A DNA stretch of 64,000 bases from CANMIH01 sp049116335 (lineage in GTDB: Bacteria > Pseudomonadota > Alphaproteobacteria > Rhodobacterales > Rhodobacteraceae): assembly GCA_049116335.1 (NCBI GenBank), contig JAGDYZ010000003.1, positions 62,001-126,000 on the forward strand, read 5' to 3'. Shown piece by piece: positions 8,716 to 17,103 of this stretch. The notes beneath the pieces were generated by a model, which worked only from the letters and a program-made list of their open reading frames with translations, did no database searches and had not been told where the DNA came from. Each line of letters starts with the position of its first letter. Position 1 is the stretch's first letter. Made by a program: the position numbers and the translations under genes.

Positions 8716-10092
8716 TCACATGGGGACCGAGGAGCGCCGTGCTGGAGCGGGCGGCGCCGGTCGTTTGTTTGGGCTGGCTTTGGCGCGACGCAGCAGGAGT
8801 TCCAGCTTTTGAAACGCGCCTTCCGGGCCGTTTGTGGAGTTTTCTGACAAGAACCCATCCAATTCCGGGTACACGCGAATGGCCTGATCCAGTACAGGGT
8901 CTTCGCCCGCACGGTACAAACCTGCCCGCACCATGGTTTCCGACTTGGAATAGGCCCCAAGCAACTGCCGGGTTTTCATGATCAGTTCATTTTCGGGATC
9001 CGTTGCCGCCTCAGGTAGGCTTCGGGAAACTGAGCGAAGCAGATCCACCGCCGGATACCGGCCCCGTTCAGCAATCTGGCGATCCATCACCACGTGCCCA
9101 TCCAGAACCCCGCGCAAAATATCGGCGACCGGTTCGTCCATGTCAGATCCCGCCACCAGAACGCTGAAAATTGCGGTGATATCACCGGCATTTCCAACCC
9201 CCGGCCCAGCGCGCTCAGCCAGGCGCATAATTTGGTGCGCCACAGAGGGCGGATGGCCCCGCAGAGCCGGCATCTCACCTGAGGCAATCGCCACCTCGCG
9301 GTGTGCTTCGGCAAAACGGGTGATCGAATCGGCCAGGAAAAGCACATGTTTCCCTTGATCGCGGAAATGCTCAGCAATGGTCATGGCCGCCAAAGGGCAC
9401 CGACGGCGTTCCAAGGGGGAGCGATCTGACGTGGCAGCGACAACCACACTGCGTGCCATGCCTTCCGGACCCAGCACAGAGCGTACAAATTCCAGCACCT
9501 CGCGGCCCCGTTCCCCCACAAGCGCAAGAACAACGACATCCGCCTCCATGCCCTTGGCAAAGTTGGCCAGAAGCGTCGATTTTCCGACCCCCGAGCCCGC
9601 GAACAACCCAATCCGTTGCCCCCGCACCACAGGCAGCATTGTGTCGAACAAAGACATGCCGGTTCCAAGCCGTTCTCCCATCGGGCGGCGTGATGCCGCA
9701 GGGGGCGGACTGGCCCGAAAAGGTCGCCTGCGCGGCCCAGGCGCCAAAGGCATGCCATCCATTGGACGACCATAGGCATCAACGACTCGGCCAATCCAAC
9801 CATCATGAGGGGCAAGAGTCGGGGGGCCCATCACGGCAACACGGTCTCCTTTTGAGACCCCTTCCGCCGATTCGTCTGGCAACATTGCCACCAGATCATC
9901 GCGGATTCGAAGCACCTCACCCCCCAATTCTCCATCGGGTCGAATGAGCCGTAACCTATCACCAATACAGGCTTTTTCTGAAAGCCCGCGTACCCAAATG
10001 GCGGTACCGTCTACCGAGTCCACTCGGCCCACAGCCCGCACCGGTTGCATCTGCGCGATCCTCGAGCGCAAGCCCGTGATGTCTTCTTCCAT
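8716..10092 (-). CDS. fliI: Flagellar export ATPase FliI
   Basis: FliI is the hexameric ATPase at the base of the flagellar type III export gate. The 458-residue product has the F1-beta-like fold signatures. The P-loop is GSGVGKST (about residues 166-173), followed by GERGREV, Walker B VLFLADSITRFAEA, and the FliI/F1 block RGHPPSVAHQIMRLAERAG. The start at 10092 (MEEDITG) is preferred because GGAG sits 6 bases upstream. An ATG at 10104 lacks a ribosome site. It is divergent from the flgB operon. Its usual partner FliH is not in the window; a FliJ-like gene lies at 14816-15238. Confidence 0.95.
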   Translation of the reverse strand: MEEDITGLRSRIAQMQPVRAVGRVDSVDGTAIWVRGLSEKACIGDRLRLIRPDGELGGEVLRIRDDLVAMLPDESAEGVSKGDRVAVMGPPTLAPHDGWIGRVVDAYGRPMDGMPLAPGPRRRPFRASPPPAASRRPMGERLGTGMSLFDTMLPVVRGQRIGLFAGSGVGKSTLLANFAKGMEADVVVLALVGERGREVLEFVRSVLGPEGMARSVVVAATSDRSPLERRRCPLAAMTIAEHFRDQGKHVLFLADSITRFAEAHREVAIASGEMPALRGHPPSVAHQIMRLAERAGPGVGNAGDITAIFSVLVAGSDMDEPVADILRGVLDGHVVMDRQIAERGRYPAVDLLRSVSRSLPEAATDPENELIMKTRQLLGAYSKSETMVRAGLYRAGEDPVLDQAIRVYPELDGFLSENSTNGPEGAFQKLELLLRRAKASPNKRPAPPAPARRSSVPM

Positions 10093-10140
10093 CGGTCGCT
10101 CCATTCAATTTTATGCAAACCGTTTTTAAAGGAATCAGGG

Positions 10141-10155
10141 TTAAGCCTTGGTTGA
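10141..10155. promoter_or_regulatory. Possible CtrA-type site between fliI and flgB
   Basis: The sequence TTAA-N7-TTGA matches the CtrA consensus TTAA-N7-TTAA in seven of eight fixed bases. It lies in the 85-base divergent region in front of flgB. CtrA controls flagellar genes in many alphaproteobacteria, which is the only reason for the call; such a site can arise by chance. Confidence 0.25.
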
Positions 10156-10177
10156 AGCAATCGAGGGAGAAGCCCCG

Positions 10178-10555
10178 ATGTTCCAAAACTTGGACATCTT
10201 CAGAACGGCGATGGCTATGGCGCGACATGCTGGAACCCAGCAGGCGCTAAGCGCACAGAATATCGCAAACGCCGACACGCCGGGATACCGCGCGCGTCAT
10301 CTCCACGCGTTCGAGGACACCGTCCGCGACGCGATGGTTGGGCAACGCGCGACCCGCTCTGGACATATGAATGGCTCTGTGGACCGGAATATCCAGTTCA
10401 TCGAAGAACGCGGGGCGGCCGACCCCAATGGAAACGCCGTTTCCCTGGAAGAAGAGATGATCAATGCCGTAGGGGCCAAGCGTCAGAATGACCGGGCTCT
10501 CGCGATTTATCGCAGCAATCTGAACATCCTTCGTACCAGCATCGGTAAACGATAA
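10178..10555 (+). CDS. flgB: Flagellar basal-body rod protein FlgB
   Basis: Proximal rod subunit assembled in the periplasm after type III export. The 125-residue product carries the rod/hook family N-terminal motif NIANADTPGYRARHL near residues 28-42. A C-terminal helical end (RSNLNILRTSIGKR) is also typical. Start ATG 10178 (MFQNLDIF) follows GAGGGAG; the longer frame from 10148 has no ribosome site. First gene of the rightward rod operon, 15 bases before flgC. Confidence 0.95.
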   Translation: MFQNLDIFRTAMAMARHAGTQQALSAQNIANADTPGYRARHLHAFEDTVRDAMVGQRATRSGHMNGSVDRNIQFIEERGAADPNGNAVSLEEEMINAVGAKRQNDRALAIYRSNLNILRTSIGKR

Positions 10556-10570
10556 GTCAGGAGCAGGACC

Positions 10571-10960
10571 ATGAGTGCATTTTCAGAAGCCCTATCCGTC
10601 ACAGCAAGCGGTCTGCGCGCCCAGGCAAGCCGCCTGCGCCTTACGTCAGAAAACATCGCCAACGTCGACACCCCCGGGTATCGCCGCAAGATGGTGCCGT
10701 TCAATCTTGAGCAGGGGGACAATACTCTTGCCCGTGTACGAACAGGCTCGGTCAATCTTGACCGCAGTGAACTGACCAAAATTCACGATCCTGCGCACCC
10801 GCTGGCCGATGCCAATGGCGAGTACGAGGGATCAAACGTGAACCTGATCATCGAAATGGCTGACGCCCGCGAAGCACAGCGCAGCTATGAGGCCAACCTC
10901 AAGATGTTCGAACAAACACGCGACATGTCCAAAGGATTGATGGACCTGCTGCGCCGATAA
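10571..10960 (+). CDS. flgC: Flagellar basal-body rod protein FlgC
   Basis: Rod subunit next to FlgB in the basal body. The 129-residue product has SENIANVDTPGYRRK near residues 26-40. Its C-terminal block is EGSNVNLIIEMADAREAQRSYEAN, split by the usual family spacing. A short ribosome site (CAGGAG) precedes the ATG. It sits between flgB and fliE, the canonical order. Confidence 0.96.
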   Translation: MSAFSEALSVTASGLRAQASRLRLTSENIANVDTPGYRRKMVPFNLEQGDNTLARVRTGSVNLDRSELTKIHDPAHPLADANGEYEGSNVNLIIEMADAREAQRSYEANLKMFEQTRDMSKGLMDLLRR

Positions 10961-10989
10961 CACAGACTACATAGGGACAGGAGACCAGA

Positions 10990-11283
10990 ATGGACGTCCG
11001 ATCGCTCTACGCCGCGCAGAAGTATGCGGCTTCGATGCCAGCCATGGAACCGCAGCCCGAGGCGGTTCCCCCGATTGAAAAAGACTTTGCGAAATTCGCA
11101 AATGAGTTTTCAGGCACCTTAGAACAGGCAGAAACCACTGCTGCCAACGCCATGACAGGCGATGCAGATCCGCATGCTTTGGTTGAGGCTTTGGCCCAGT
11201 CCGAGCTGGCGGTCGAAGCCGTGGTCGCTGTGCGTGACAAGGTTGTCGAAGCCTATCAAGAAATTCTGCGGATGCCGGTCTAA
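10990..11283 (+). CDS. fliE: Flagellar hook-basal body complex protein FliE
   Basis: FliE is the small protein joining the MS ring and export gate to the rod. The 97-residue product ends in the family motif region LAQSELAVEAVVAVRDKVVEAYQEILRMPV (about residues 68-97). Here the helix AVRDKVVEAYQEILRM corresponds to the conserved C-terminus. The preceding ribosome site is CAGGAGAC. It lies between flgC and fliQ. Confidence 0.94.
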   Translation: MDVRSLYAAQKYAASMPAMEPQPEAVPPIEKDFAKFANEFSGTLEQAETTAANAMTGDADPHALVEALAQSELAVEAVVAVRDKVVEAYQEILRMPV

Positions 11284-11287
11284 ACTC

Positions 11288-11557
11288 ATGATGACCGAAG
11301 CCATCTTCTTTGACACGCTGCGCCAGGGATTGTGGATCGCCACAATTGTTTCGGTGCCTATTCTCACCACCGCCCTGGTGATGGGGGTGAGCGTAGGACT
11401 GTTTCAGGCACTAACCTCGATCCAGGAAATGACGCTGACGTTTGTGCCCAAGCTATTGGGCATTGTGGCCGTGTTTTGGATGTCGATGGGCTTCATGACC
11501 AAGACCCTGGTGGATTTTTTCCAAAACCAGATCATCCCGATCATCACAGGAGGCTGA
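11288..11557 (+). CDS. fliQ: Flagellar export gate protein FliQ
   Basis: FliQ is a two-helix membrane component of the type III export gate with FliP and FliR. The 89-residue product has two hydrophobic helices, at about residues 16-38 and 51-73. The conserved stretch FQALTSIQEMTLTFVPKL lies between them. Start is taken at ATG 11288; an adjacent ATG at 11291 is equally possible and neither has a strong ribosome site. It starts 5 bases after fliE, so translational coupling is likely. Its partner fliP is not in the window. Confidence 0.94.
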   Translation: MMTEAIFFDTLRQGLWIATIVSVPILTTALVMGVSVGLFQALTSIQEMTLTFVPKLLGIVAVFWMSMGFMTKTLVDFFQNQIIPIITGG

Positions 11558-11558
11558 C

Positions 11559-12272
11559 ATGGAATCAGCTAGCTATACCACCCTGTCCCGTCAGTCCGGC
11601 CTGTTGCGCGAAATGCAGGTGATCGCAAACAACATCGCCAACGCTCAGACCACCGGTTTTAAACAGGAAGGTGTGATCTTTTCCGAATATGTCACCAGCG
11701 GTGACGGCGGTGAGAGCATTTCGATGGCCGATGCCCGTGTTGGCAAAACCTCATATCTGCAGGGCAACCTGGAACCCACCGGAGGATCATTTGATCTTGC
11801 GATTGAGGGCGAGGGTTACTTTCTCATCGATTCGAATGGCGAGCAACGCCTGACCCGTGCCGGTGCATTTTCGCCCAGCTCGGTTGGCACGCTCGTCACT
11901 ATGGATGGCCACGCGGTTCTTGACGAAGGTGGATCGCCCATCTTTGTCCCCCCTGGTGCCGCCGATCTGTTTGTGGCCCAGGACGGCACGCTGAGCGCCG
12001 ATGGCGTTCCCTTAGGCAAAGTCGGCGTCGTGCGCCCCAATGATCCCAATGGCATGATCCGCGAAAGCGGTGTGATGTTCCGGGCGGATGGCGGCTATGA
12101 ACCGGTAGAAAACCCTCATGTGATGCAGGGCTTCACCGAGGCCTCAAACGTCGACACCATCCTTCAGATGGCCCGTATGGTCGAGGTGCAGCGCGCCTAC
12201 GAAATGGGCCAAAGTTTTGTCGAGCGCGAAGACGAACGTATTCGTAACGCCCTCAAATCATTTGTGAAATAG
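11559..12272 (+). CDS. flgF: Flagellar basal-body rod protein FlgF
   Basis: Distal-part rod subunit. The 237-residue product has the rod family motif NNIANAQTTGFKQE near residues 24-37. The central FlgE/F/G-type region includes GSFDLAIEGEGYFLI, and the C-terminus has VEVQRAYEMGQ. AGGAGG lies 5 bases before the ATG. It is shorter than FlgG and directly precedes it, as in most flagellar operons. Confidence 0.95.
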   Translation: MESASYTTLSRQSGLLREMQVIANNIANAQTTGFKQEGVIFSEYVTSGDGGESISMADARVGKTSYLQGNLEPTGGSFDLAIEGEGYFLIDSNGEQRLTRAGAFSPSSVGTLVTMDGHAVLDEGGSPIFVPPGAADLFVAQDGTLSADGVPLGKVGVVRPNDPNGMIRESGVMFRADGGYEPVENPHVMQGFTEASNVDTILQMARMVEVQRAYEMGQSFVEREDERIRNALKSFVK

Positions 12273-12282
12273 GAGAGTACCC

Positions 12283-13068
12283 ATGCGTGCACTTAAAATC
12301 GCCGCCACCGGCATGAGCGCCCAGCAGATGCGGGTCGAGGTTATCTCGAACAACCTCTCGAACATGAGCACCACAGGTTACAACGCCCGCAAAGCCGAGT
12401 TTGCCGACCTGCACTATCAACAGCTGGCCCGCGCAGGCACCATCAATGCCTCCGATGGCACGGTTCTGCCCACCGGCATTCAGCTTGGTCTGGGTGTGCG
12501 CCCCTCGGCCATCGCTGTTCAGCTTGAACAGGGCGCGCTGTCGGCCACAGGCGGCGATCTGGATGTTGCGATCGAAGGATCGGGATATCTGGAAGTGACC
12601 CTGCCCTCTGGCCAGACCGGGTATACCCGCGATGGTGGCCTGAAACGTACCGGTGAGGGCGTGATTGTCACTTCGGATGGTTTCCCAGTCTCGCCAGAGA
12701 TTGTTGTGCCAAACGATGCGCGCAAGATCTCGATCAATGGTGACGGCGAAGTCTATGCCTATTTTGCCGATGCCACCGAGGGTCAGCTTCTGGGTCAGTT
12801 TACACTCGCAGGTTTCGCCAACCCCAAAGGTCTCGAGGCCATGGGCTCAAACATGTTCCTTGAAACCGAAGCTTCGGGTCCCGCTCTGCAATCAACCCCG
12901 GGACAAGATGGTCTCGGCTCGCTGCGCCAGGGGTATCTCGAAGACAGCTCGGTGGATGCGGTGAAAGAAATCACCGACCTGATCGAAGCCCAGCGCGGCT
13001 ACGAACTGAACTCCAAGGTCATTTCGGCCGCTGACCAAATGTTGGCCGCAACAAGTCAGGTGCGCTAA
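12283..13068 (+). CDS. flgG: Flagellar distal rod protein FlgG
   Basis: FlgG forms the distal rod that passes through the P and L rings. The 261-residue product, the usual length, shows NNLSNMSTTGYNARK near residues 23-37. GDLDVAIEGSGYLEV lies in the core, and the C-terminal signature VDAVKEITDLIEAQRGYELN is clear. Its stop overlaps the flgA start by one base. Ribosome site AGGAGAG. Confidence 0.97.
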   Translation: MRALKIAATGMSAQQMRVEVISNNLSNMSTTGYNARKAEFADLHYQQLARAGTINASDGTVLPTGIQLGLGVRPSAIAVQLEQGALSATGGDLDVAIEGSGYLEVTLPSGQTGYTRDGGLKRTGEGVIVTSDGFPVSPEIVVPNDARKISINGDGEVYAYFADATEGQLLGQFTLAGFANPKGLEAMGSNMFLETEASGPALQSTPGQDGLGSLRQGYLEDSSVDAVKEITDLIEAQRGYELNSKVISAADQMLAATSQVR

Positions 13069-13484
13069 TGAAACGCCTTGCTCTGATGATGATGTTGATG
13101 GCCGGATCCGCTACTGCGGAAACGGTTGTCGCCATGGCCACCATCCGGCCTCAACAGCTGATCACCGCGCAGGACGTGCGAGTCGACCCGGCTCAGGTGC
13201 AAGGCGCGTACAACTCGATGGAAGAGGTCATCGGGAAAGAGGCCCGTGTGGCCATCTATCCCGGTCGCGCCATTATGCGCGGTCATATCGGGGAACCCGC
13301 CTTGATCGACCGCAATCAATACGTCGAGCTGGTCTTTAACCAAGGGGGCCTGCGCATCATCGCCGAAGGCCGCGCCCTTGCCCGAGGCAGTGTGGGCGAA
13401 CGTATCCGTGTTCAGAACACGTCTTCCAGAACCGTATTATTCGGCACCGTTGCCCCGAATGGCTCCGTGGTCGTATCCAGATGA
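13068..13484 (+). CDS. flgA: P-ring assembly chaperone FlgA
   Basis: FlgA is a periplasmic chaperone for P-ring assembly from FlgI. The 138-residue product begins with a cleavable signal peptide (hydrophobic LALMMMLMAGSATA). It is followed by a SAF-like beta region with the block GKEARVAIYPGRAIMRGHI. The C-terminal ALARGSVGERIRVQN matches the family. It is shorter than the ~220-residue enterobacterial FlgA because the N-terminal domain is missing, which is common in alphaproteobacteria. It is coupled to flgG upstream. Confidence 0.92.
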   Translation: MKRLALMMMLMAGSATAETVVAMATIRPQQLITAQDVRVDPAQVQGAYNSMEEVIGKEARVAIYPGRAIMRGHIGEPALIDRNQYVELVFNQGGLRIIAEGRALARGSVGERIRVQNTSSRTVLFGTVAPNGSVVVSR

Positions 13485-13492
13485 GGACCAAC

Positions 13493-14221
13493 ATGTTGAA
13501 GAAACTCTGCCTGATTGGCTTGATCGTCACCACCGCCGCCTGTGCGAAGATGGATCACCTAGGCAAAGCCCCAAGCTTTACCCCCACCACACAAAGCCCA
13601 GAACGGGTTGCAATGATTGCCTCTGGCCTGCCAGATGTTGAACCACCCAAACGCACCTCCGATCGCGCCTCGCTCTGGAGCGGCAATCAAACCTCACTTC
13701 TGGGAGACCGCCGCGCCGTCAACCGTGGGGATATCATGACGGTTGTGATTGAGATCGACGAAAAAGCCGAGATTTCCAACAGCACAGCGCGTTCACGTGG
13801 TGGTAAAGAGACCCTTGGCATTCCTGATTTCTTTGGCATCCCCGAACGGATCAATCGTGGCCAACCTGAAGGTGCATCGCTCGACAGTGCCGTCGATATT
13901 TCCAGCAGCAGCTCCTCCACCGGCGATGGCAGCGTGAAACGGAAAGAAAAGCTCACTCTGCGCATTGCAGCCACCGTGACCGATGTCCTGCCCAACGGGG
14001 TTCTGGCCATCGAAGGCCTGCAAGAAGTGCGCGTGAACTTTGAAATCCGCGAGTTGATTGTCTCGGGCTATGTCCGCCCCGAAGACATCTCGCGTCAGAA
14101 CGAAATCACCTATGACAAGATCGCATCGGCGCGCATTTCATATGGCGGCCGTGGTCAGATCACCGATGTCCAGCAGCCACGCATTGGCCAGCAAGTCGTC
14201 GACATGGTTCTGCCCTTCTAA
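13493..14221 (+). CDS. flgH: Flagellar L-ring lipoprotein FlgH
   Basis: FlgH is the outer-membrane lipoprotein forming the L ring. The 242-residue product starts with a lipoprotein signal ending in a TTAAC lipobox, with the Cys near residue 17. It then shows the family blocks SLWSGNQTSLLGDRRA, GDIMTVVIEIDEKAEI and the C-terminal NEITYDKIASARISYGGRG. ATG 13493 follows GAGGACC. An in-frame ATG at 13481 overlapping the flgA stop is an alternative. Confidence 0.95.
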   Translation: MLKKLCLIGLIVTTAACAKMDHLGKAPSFTPTTQSPERVAMIASGLPDVEPPKRTSDRASLWSGNQTSLLGDRRAVNRGDIMTVVIEIDEKAEISNSTARSRGGKETLGIPDFFGIPERINRGQPEGASLDSAVDISSSSSSTGDGSVKRKEKLTLRIAATVTDVLPNGVLAIEGLQEVRVNFEIRELIVSGYVRPEDISRQNEITYDKIASARISYGGRGQITDVQQPRIGQQVVDMVLPF

Positions 14222-14230
14222 GGAAATGAC

Positions 14231-14731
14231 ATGAAGAAACTTCTGCCCATCATCCTAGCACTTATTGGAACGGGCGCCGGCGTAGGTGCCGGCCTGTTCC
14301 TCATGCCTGCGCAGGAAGAACAACATGCTGCGGTTGATTGTGTTGTGCCCACCGAACAGGTGGCGCACGAGACCGTCGAAGAAGAGGTGAAAGACGGCCC
14401 CGCTGAAGGCAGTGAATATGTGAAACTGAGCAATCAGTTTGTTATTCCTGTTCTTGGCCCCGATCAGGTCAGCGCGCTGGTTGTTGCGTCGCTGAGCATT
14501 GAAGTGCCCTACGGGAACACCGAAGCCGTGTATTCCTTTGAGCCGAAACTGCGTGATGTGATGCTGCAGGTTCTGTTTGATCACGCCAACATTGGCGGAT
14601 TTGAAGGGGCTTTCACCTCCGGTGAGCGAATGGACATCCTTCGGTCCTCTCTTCTGGATGCCGCGCATGGGGTGCTTGGCAAACAGGTCAGCGATGTCTT
14701 GATCACGGAAATTGCCCGTCAGGACGTCTGA
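14231..14731 (+). CDS. fliL: Flagellar basal-body-associated protein FliL
   Basis: FliL is a single-pass inner-membrane protein that surrounds or supports the stator. The 166-residue product has a transmembrane helix at about residues 5-25, an acidic linker, then the periplasmic FliL domain. The C-terminal pattern includes LRDVMLQVLF and VLITEIARQ. It ends the rod operon, 9 bases after flgH and before a strong terminator. A single Cys near residue 37 lies just outside the membrane. Assignment rests on topology, length and context. Confidence 0.82.
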   Translation: MKKLLPIILALIGTGAGVGAGLFLMPAQEEQHAAVDCVVPTEQVAHETVEEEVKDGPAEGSEYVKLSNQFVIPVLGPDQVSALVVASLSIEVPYGNTEAVYSFEPKLRDVMLQVLFDHANIGGFEGAFTSGERMDILRSSLLDAAHGVLGKQVSDVLITEIARQDV

Positions 14732-14752
14732 CCCTAAACCTCAATCCAAACA

Positions 14753-14788
14753 AAAACGCCCGCGAGTCTCATCTCGCGGGCGTTTTTT
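14753..14788. terminator. Terminator between fliL and fliJ-like gene
   Basis: A long perfect stem (ACGCCCGCGAG / CTCGCGGGCGT) with A-run and T-run on its two sides lies between convergent genes. It therefore works as a bidirectional rho-independent terminator. Confidence 0.92.
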
Positions 14789-14815
14789 GTTTTGCTGCCA
14801 GGTGGGCCAATTGAA

Positions 14816-15238
14816 CTAGGTACCGCTCCAATTGCGCATGGTCGACAAGGCATCCAACGTGTCAGCCTGTGTCTCAAGGCGTTTGCGCTTGACCTTTTCC
14901 TGGATCTCTTTTTGCAGTTCAAGCGCAGCTTCAGCTCGCGAATAGGCCTTGCGGGCATCTGTCAGACTTTGGGCTTCCTTAGCCCGTGCCATCGCAGTGC
15001 GCTGTAACACTTCGGCGCGGCGTTGCAGCAGCCAGCCCTGCCAGGCAGTATCAGCCCCCACCATCCGGCGGGCACTGATATCCATGATGTCTTTCTGTGC
15101 CTCTTCGCGCATGTGATCAATCTCACCAAGCTCTTGCGCCAGCGCATGGCTCGCCGCGAGATTCACACGATGCTTTTCCAATGCGCGCTCCCGCAGCATC
15201 TCGGTCACGGTGATAAGCTCGTCATACTCCGTTTTCAT
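14816..15238 (-). CDS. Putative FliJ-like coiled-coil flagellar protein
   Basis: A 140-residue, highly charged helical protein with long heptad-like stretches and a central WQGWLLQRRAEVLQR. No signal peptide or membrane helix is present. Length, composition and its place at the end of the flhA-fliR-flhB operon suggest FliJ, the coiled-coil stalk that links the FliI ATPase ring to FlhA. Start ATG 15238 overlaps the flhB stop by one base (TGATG) and has GAGGG upstream, indicating coupling. FliJ sequences are poorly conserved, so this is a structural and contextual call. Confidence 0.6.
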   Translation of the reverse strand: MKTEYDELITVTEMLRERALEKHRVNLAASHALAQELGEIDHMREEAQKDIMDISARRMVGADTAWQGWLLQRRAEVLQRTAMARAKEAQSLTDARKAYSRAEAALELQKEIQEKVKRKRLETQADTLDALSTMRNWSGT

Positions 15239-16326
15239 CAAAACCCTCTTTCACGTGCTTTCTGACGCATGGCTTCGGCAAATCGGATCGCAGCCGCCAC
15301 TGGTTCATAGTGGTCAGGATCAATTTCTCGTCCGATATCTGTGGTTGCAAACAAGGCGCGTGCTGTGGGCGGGTCGGAATGAATGGGCACGCCAGCCTCG
15401 GTCGCTGCCTCACGAATGCGCAGGGCAACCTCATCGACACCTTTGGCCACACATTCTGGTGCGGCGCCGGGCATACGGCTCCATTTCAAGGCAACCGCAT
15501 AATGCGTCGGGTTCACAATAATCACATCCGCATTGGGCACTTCGCCCATCATCTGGTTCAGCGCCAGTTCTTGCGCGCGCATCCGGCGATGTTGTTTGAG
15601 ATGGGGATCCCCTTCGGCCTCTTTGGATTCATCTTTGAGTTCCTTCAAAGTCATACGGTTTTTGCGCGTGTGTTCTGCTTGCTGGAAAAACCAATCCACT
15701 CCGCCGATCACCATCGCGATCAGCACAACAATGAAAAGAAACTTCATCATCATGCCGGTCATCATCAGCACCGTTTCACCCGGGCTTGTGCGGATACTGC
15801 CGACAATTTCCTCAAGCTGGGCGCGCAGAAACACCCCAAGAAGAACCGAATAGATGGTCAGTTTGAAAAAGCTCTTCGCAAATTCAAACAAACCCTTTCG
15901 GCCAAATTTGTTCTTGGCGTTTTCTATTGGCGACAGGCGGGAAATTTTCGGCTGAAGCTTAGACCCTGCAAAAACAATGCCGCGTGTCGCAAAGAGGGTG
16001 AGCAAAACAAAAATTCCCGGCACCACCATAATCGGCAGAGCCGGTGTCAGAGCCGCTTTCATCACCTGTCCGGTGATCGACTGAGCGCCATCGCGGAAAA
16101 ACAGGCTGTCCAGGCGATCGGGTTGCTCGATCAAAGGCAAAACCGCATCGGCAAATCCAGTAAGACTATATCCACCCACGGCCGTGCCAAACAAAAGCAT
16201 ACCCAGATAGGCCATCGCCGTCAGAAGATCCGCGGCGCGGGGGATGTCACCTTTCTTACGGGCGTCATCCAATTTCTTTTGGGACGGTTCGTGGCTCTTT
16301 TCTTCGCCTTCGTCTTTCTCTGACAT
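15238..16326 (-). CDS. flhB: Flagellar export protein FlhB
   Basis: FlhB is the export-gate protein whose self-cleavage switches secretion from hook to filament substrates. The 362-residue product has a charged N-terminus, four predicted membrane helices between about residues 35 and 210, and a cytoplasmic C-terminal domain. The autocleavage motif NPTH lies at residues 272-275. The motif is intact, so normal substrate switching with FliK (1992-4349) is expected. It follows fliR by 9 bases. Confidence 0.97.
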   Translation of the reverse strand: MSEKDEGEEKSHEPSQKKLDDARKKGDIPRAADLLTAMAYLGMLLFGTAVGGYSLTGFADAVLPLIEQPDRLDSLFFRDGAQSITGQVMKAALTPALPIMVVPGIFVLLTLFATRGIVFAGSKLQPKISRLSPIENAKNKFGRKGLFEFAKSFFKLTIYSVLLGVFLRAQLEEIVGSIRTSPGETVLMMTGMMMKFLFIVVLIAMVIGGVDWFFQQAEHTRKNRMTLKELKDESKEAEGDPHLKQHRRMRAQELALNQMMGEVPNADVIIVNPTHYAVALKWSRMPGAAPECVAKGVDEVALRIREAATEAGVPIHSDPPTARALFATTDIGREIDPDHYEPVAAAIRFAEAMRQKARERGF

Positions 16327-16335
16327 CCTGTCCCC

Positions 16336-17103
16336 CTACCTGAACGGCGCTACGAGAAAGGCTTCAAAGGCTTCAAACCACACGGTTAGCATCAGAGGCG
16401 CTGCGACAAGCAACATCGCCATCGCCCCAAATGTGATCACTGGCGCACCAACAAACGCCACCATAAGTTGGGGCATCGCTTTGTTGATCACGCCTAATGT
16501 GAGGTTATAGAGCACCGACAAAATCACAAACGGCGCAGCCAATGTGAAGGCAAGAGAGACCGTTTTTGACACCCGCATGGCCCCCGCTTCGGCGACGTCA
16601 GCTGGATTTGGAAACTCGAGGGCCGGTAGAATTTCATAAGACAGCATAATGAACATCGCGGCTTTCACGTGAAATCCCGTGGTCATCAAAAGAGCAAGCG
16701 TCGCCATAAACAGGATCTGACCGATGGCCGGAAGAGGATCCATACCAGCCGAACCAAGGATCTGAGACAGTGACGTAGACTGCGCCGCCATGGCACCAGC
16801 GACCTGGATGGCCATAACGAACATCCGCAACATCATGCCCATGAACAATCCCGCGATTGTTTCCGTCGCAATCGCATATAGGAACACATTCAGCGTGGGT
16901 TCTGGTAAATCAAGGTGAGGGGCCACCGCAGGTGTGACAACCGTGGTCATCATCAGCGCAATAAACAGTTTGAACCGCGCTGGGATCATCTGTTCGCCGA
17001 GGGCCGGCATTGCCATCATCATTGCGCCCACACGCAGAAACACCACAAGCCCGATCCAAAACGAGCCTGTGACAATCTCTACCAAGGGCAAAAGCGCCGT
17101 CAC
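16336..17103 (-). CDS. fliR: Flagellar export gate protein FliR
   Basis: FliR forms the export gate with FliP and FliQ. The 255-residue product is almost wholly hydrophobic, with about six membrane segments, and carries FliR-like blocks. These include FWIGLVVFLRVGAMMMAMPALGEQ near the N-terminus and TETIAGLFMGMMLRM mid-way. The start codon overlaps the flhA stop by 4 bases. The usual alphaproteobacterial order flhA-fliR-flhB is kept. Confidence 0.96.
   Translation of the reverse strand: MTALLPLVEIVTGSFWIGLVVFLRVGAMMMAMPALGEQMIPARFKLFIALMMTTVVTPAVAPHLDLPEPTLNVFLYAIATETIAGLFMGMMLRMFVMAIQVAGAMAAQSTSLSQILGSAGMDPLPAIGQILFMATLALLMTTGFHVKAAMFIMLSYEILPALEFPNPADVAEAGAMRVSKTVSLAFTLAAPFVILSVLYNLTLGVINKAMPQLMVAFVGAPVITFGAMAMLLVAAPLMLTVWFEAFEAFLVAPFR

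Noticed and set aside
15310..16323. 337-codon open frame on the plus strand
   Set aside because: It lies fully antisense to flhB and encodes a His/Gln/Arg-rich product with no family features; a shadow of a high-GC gene.
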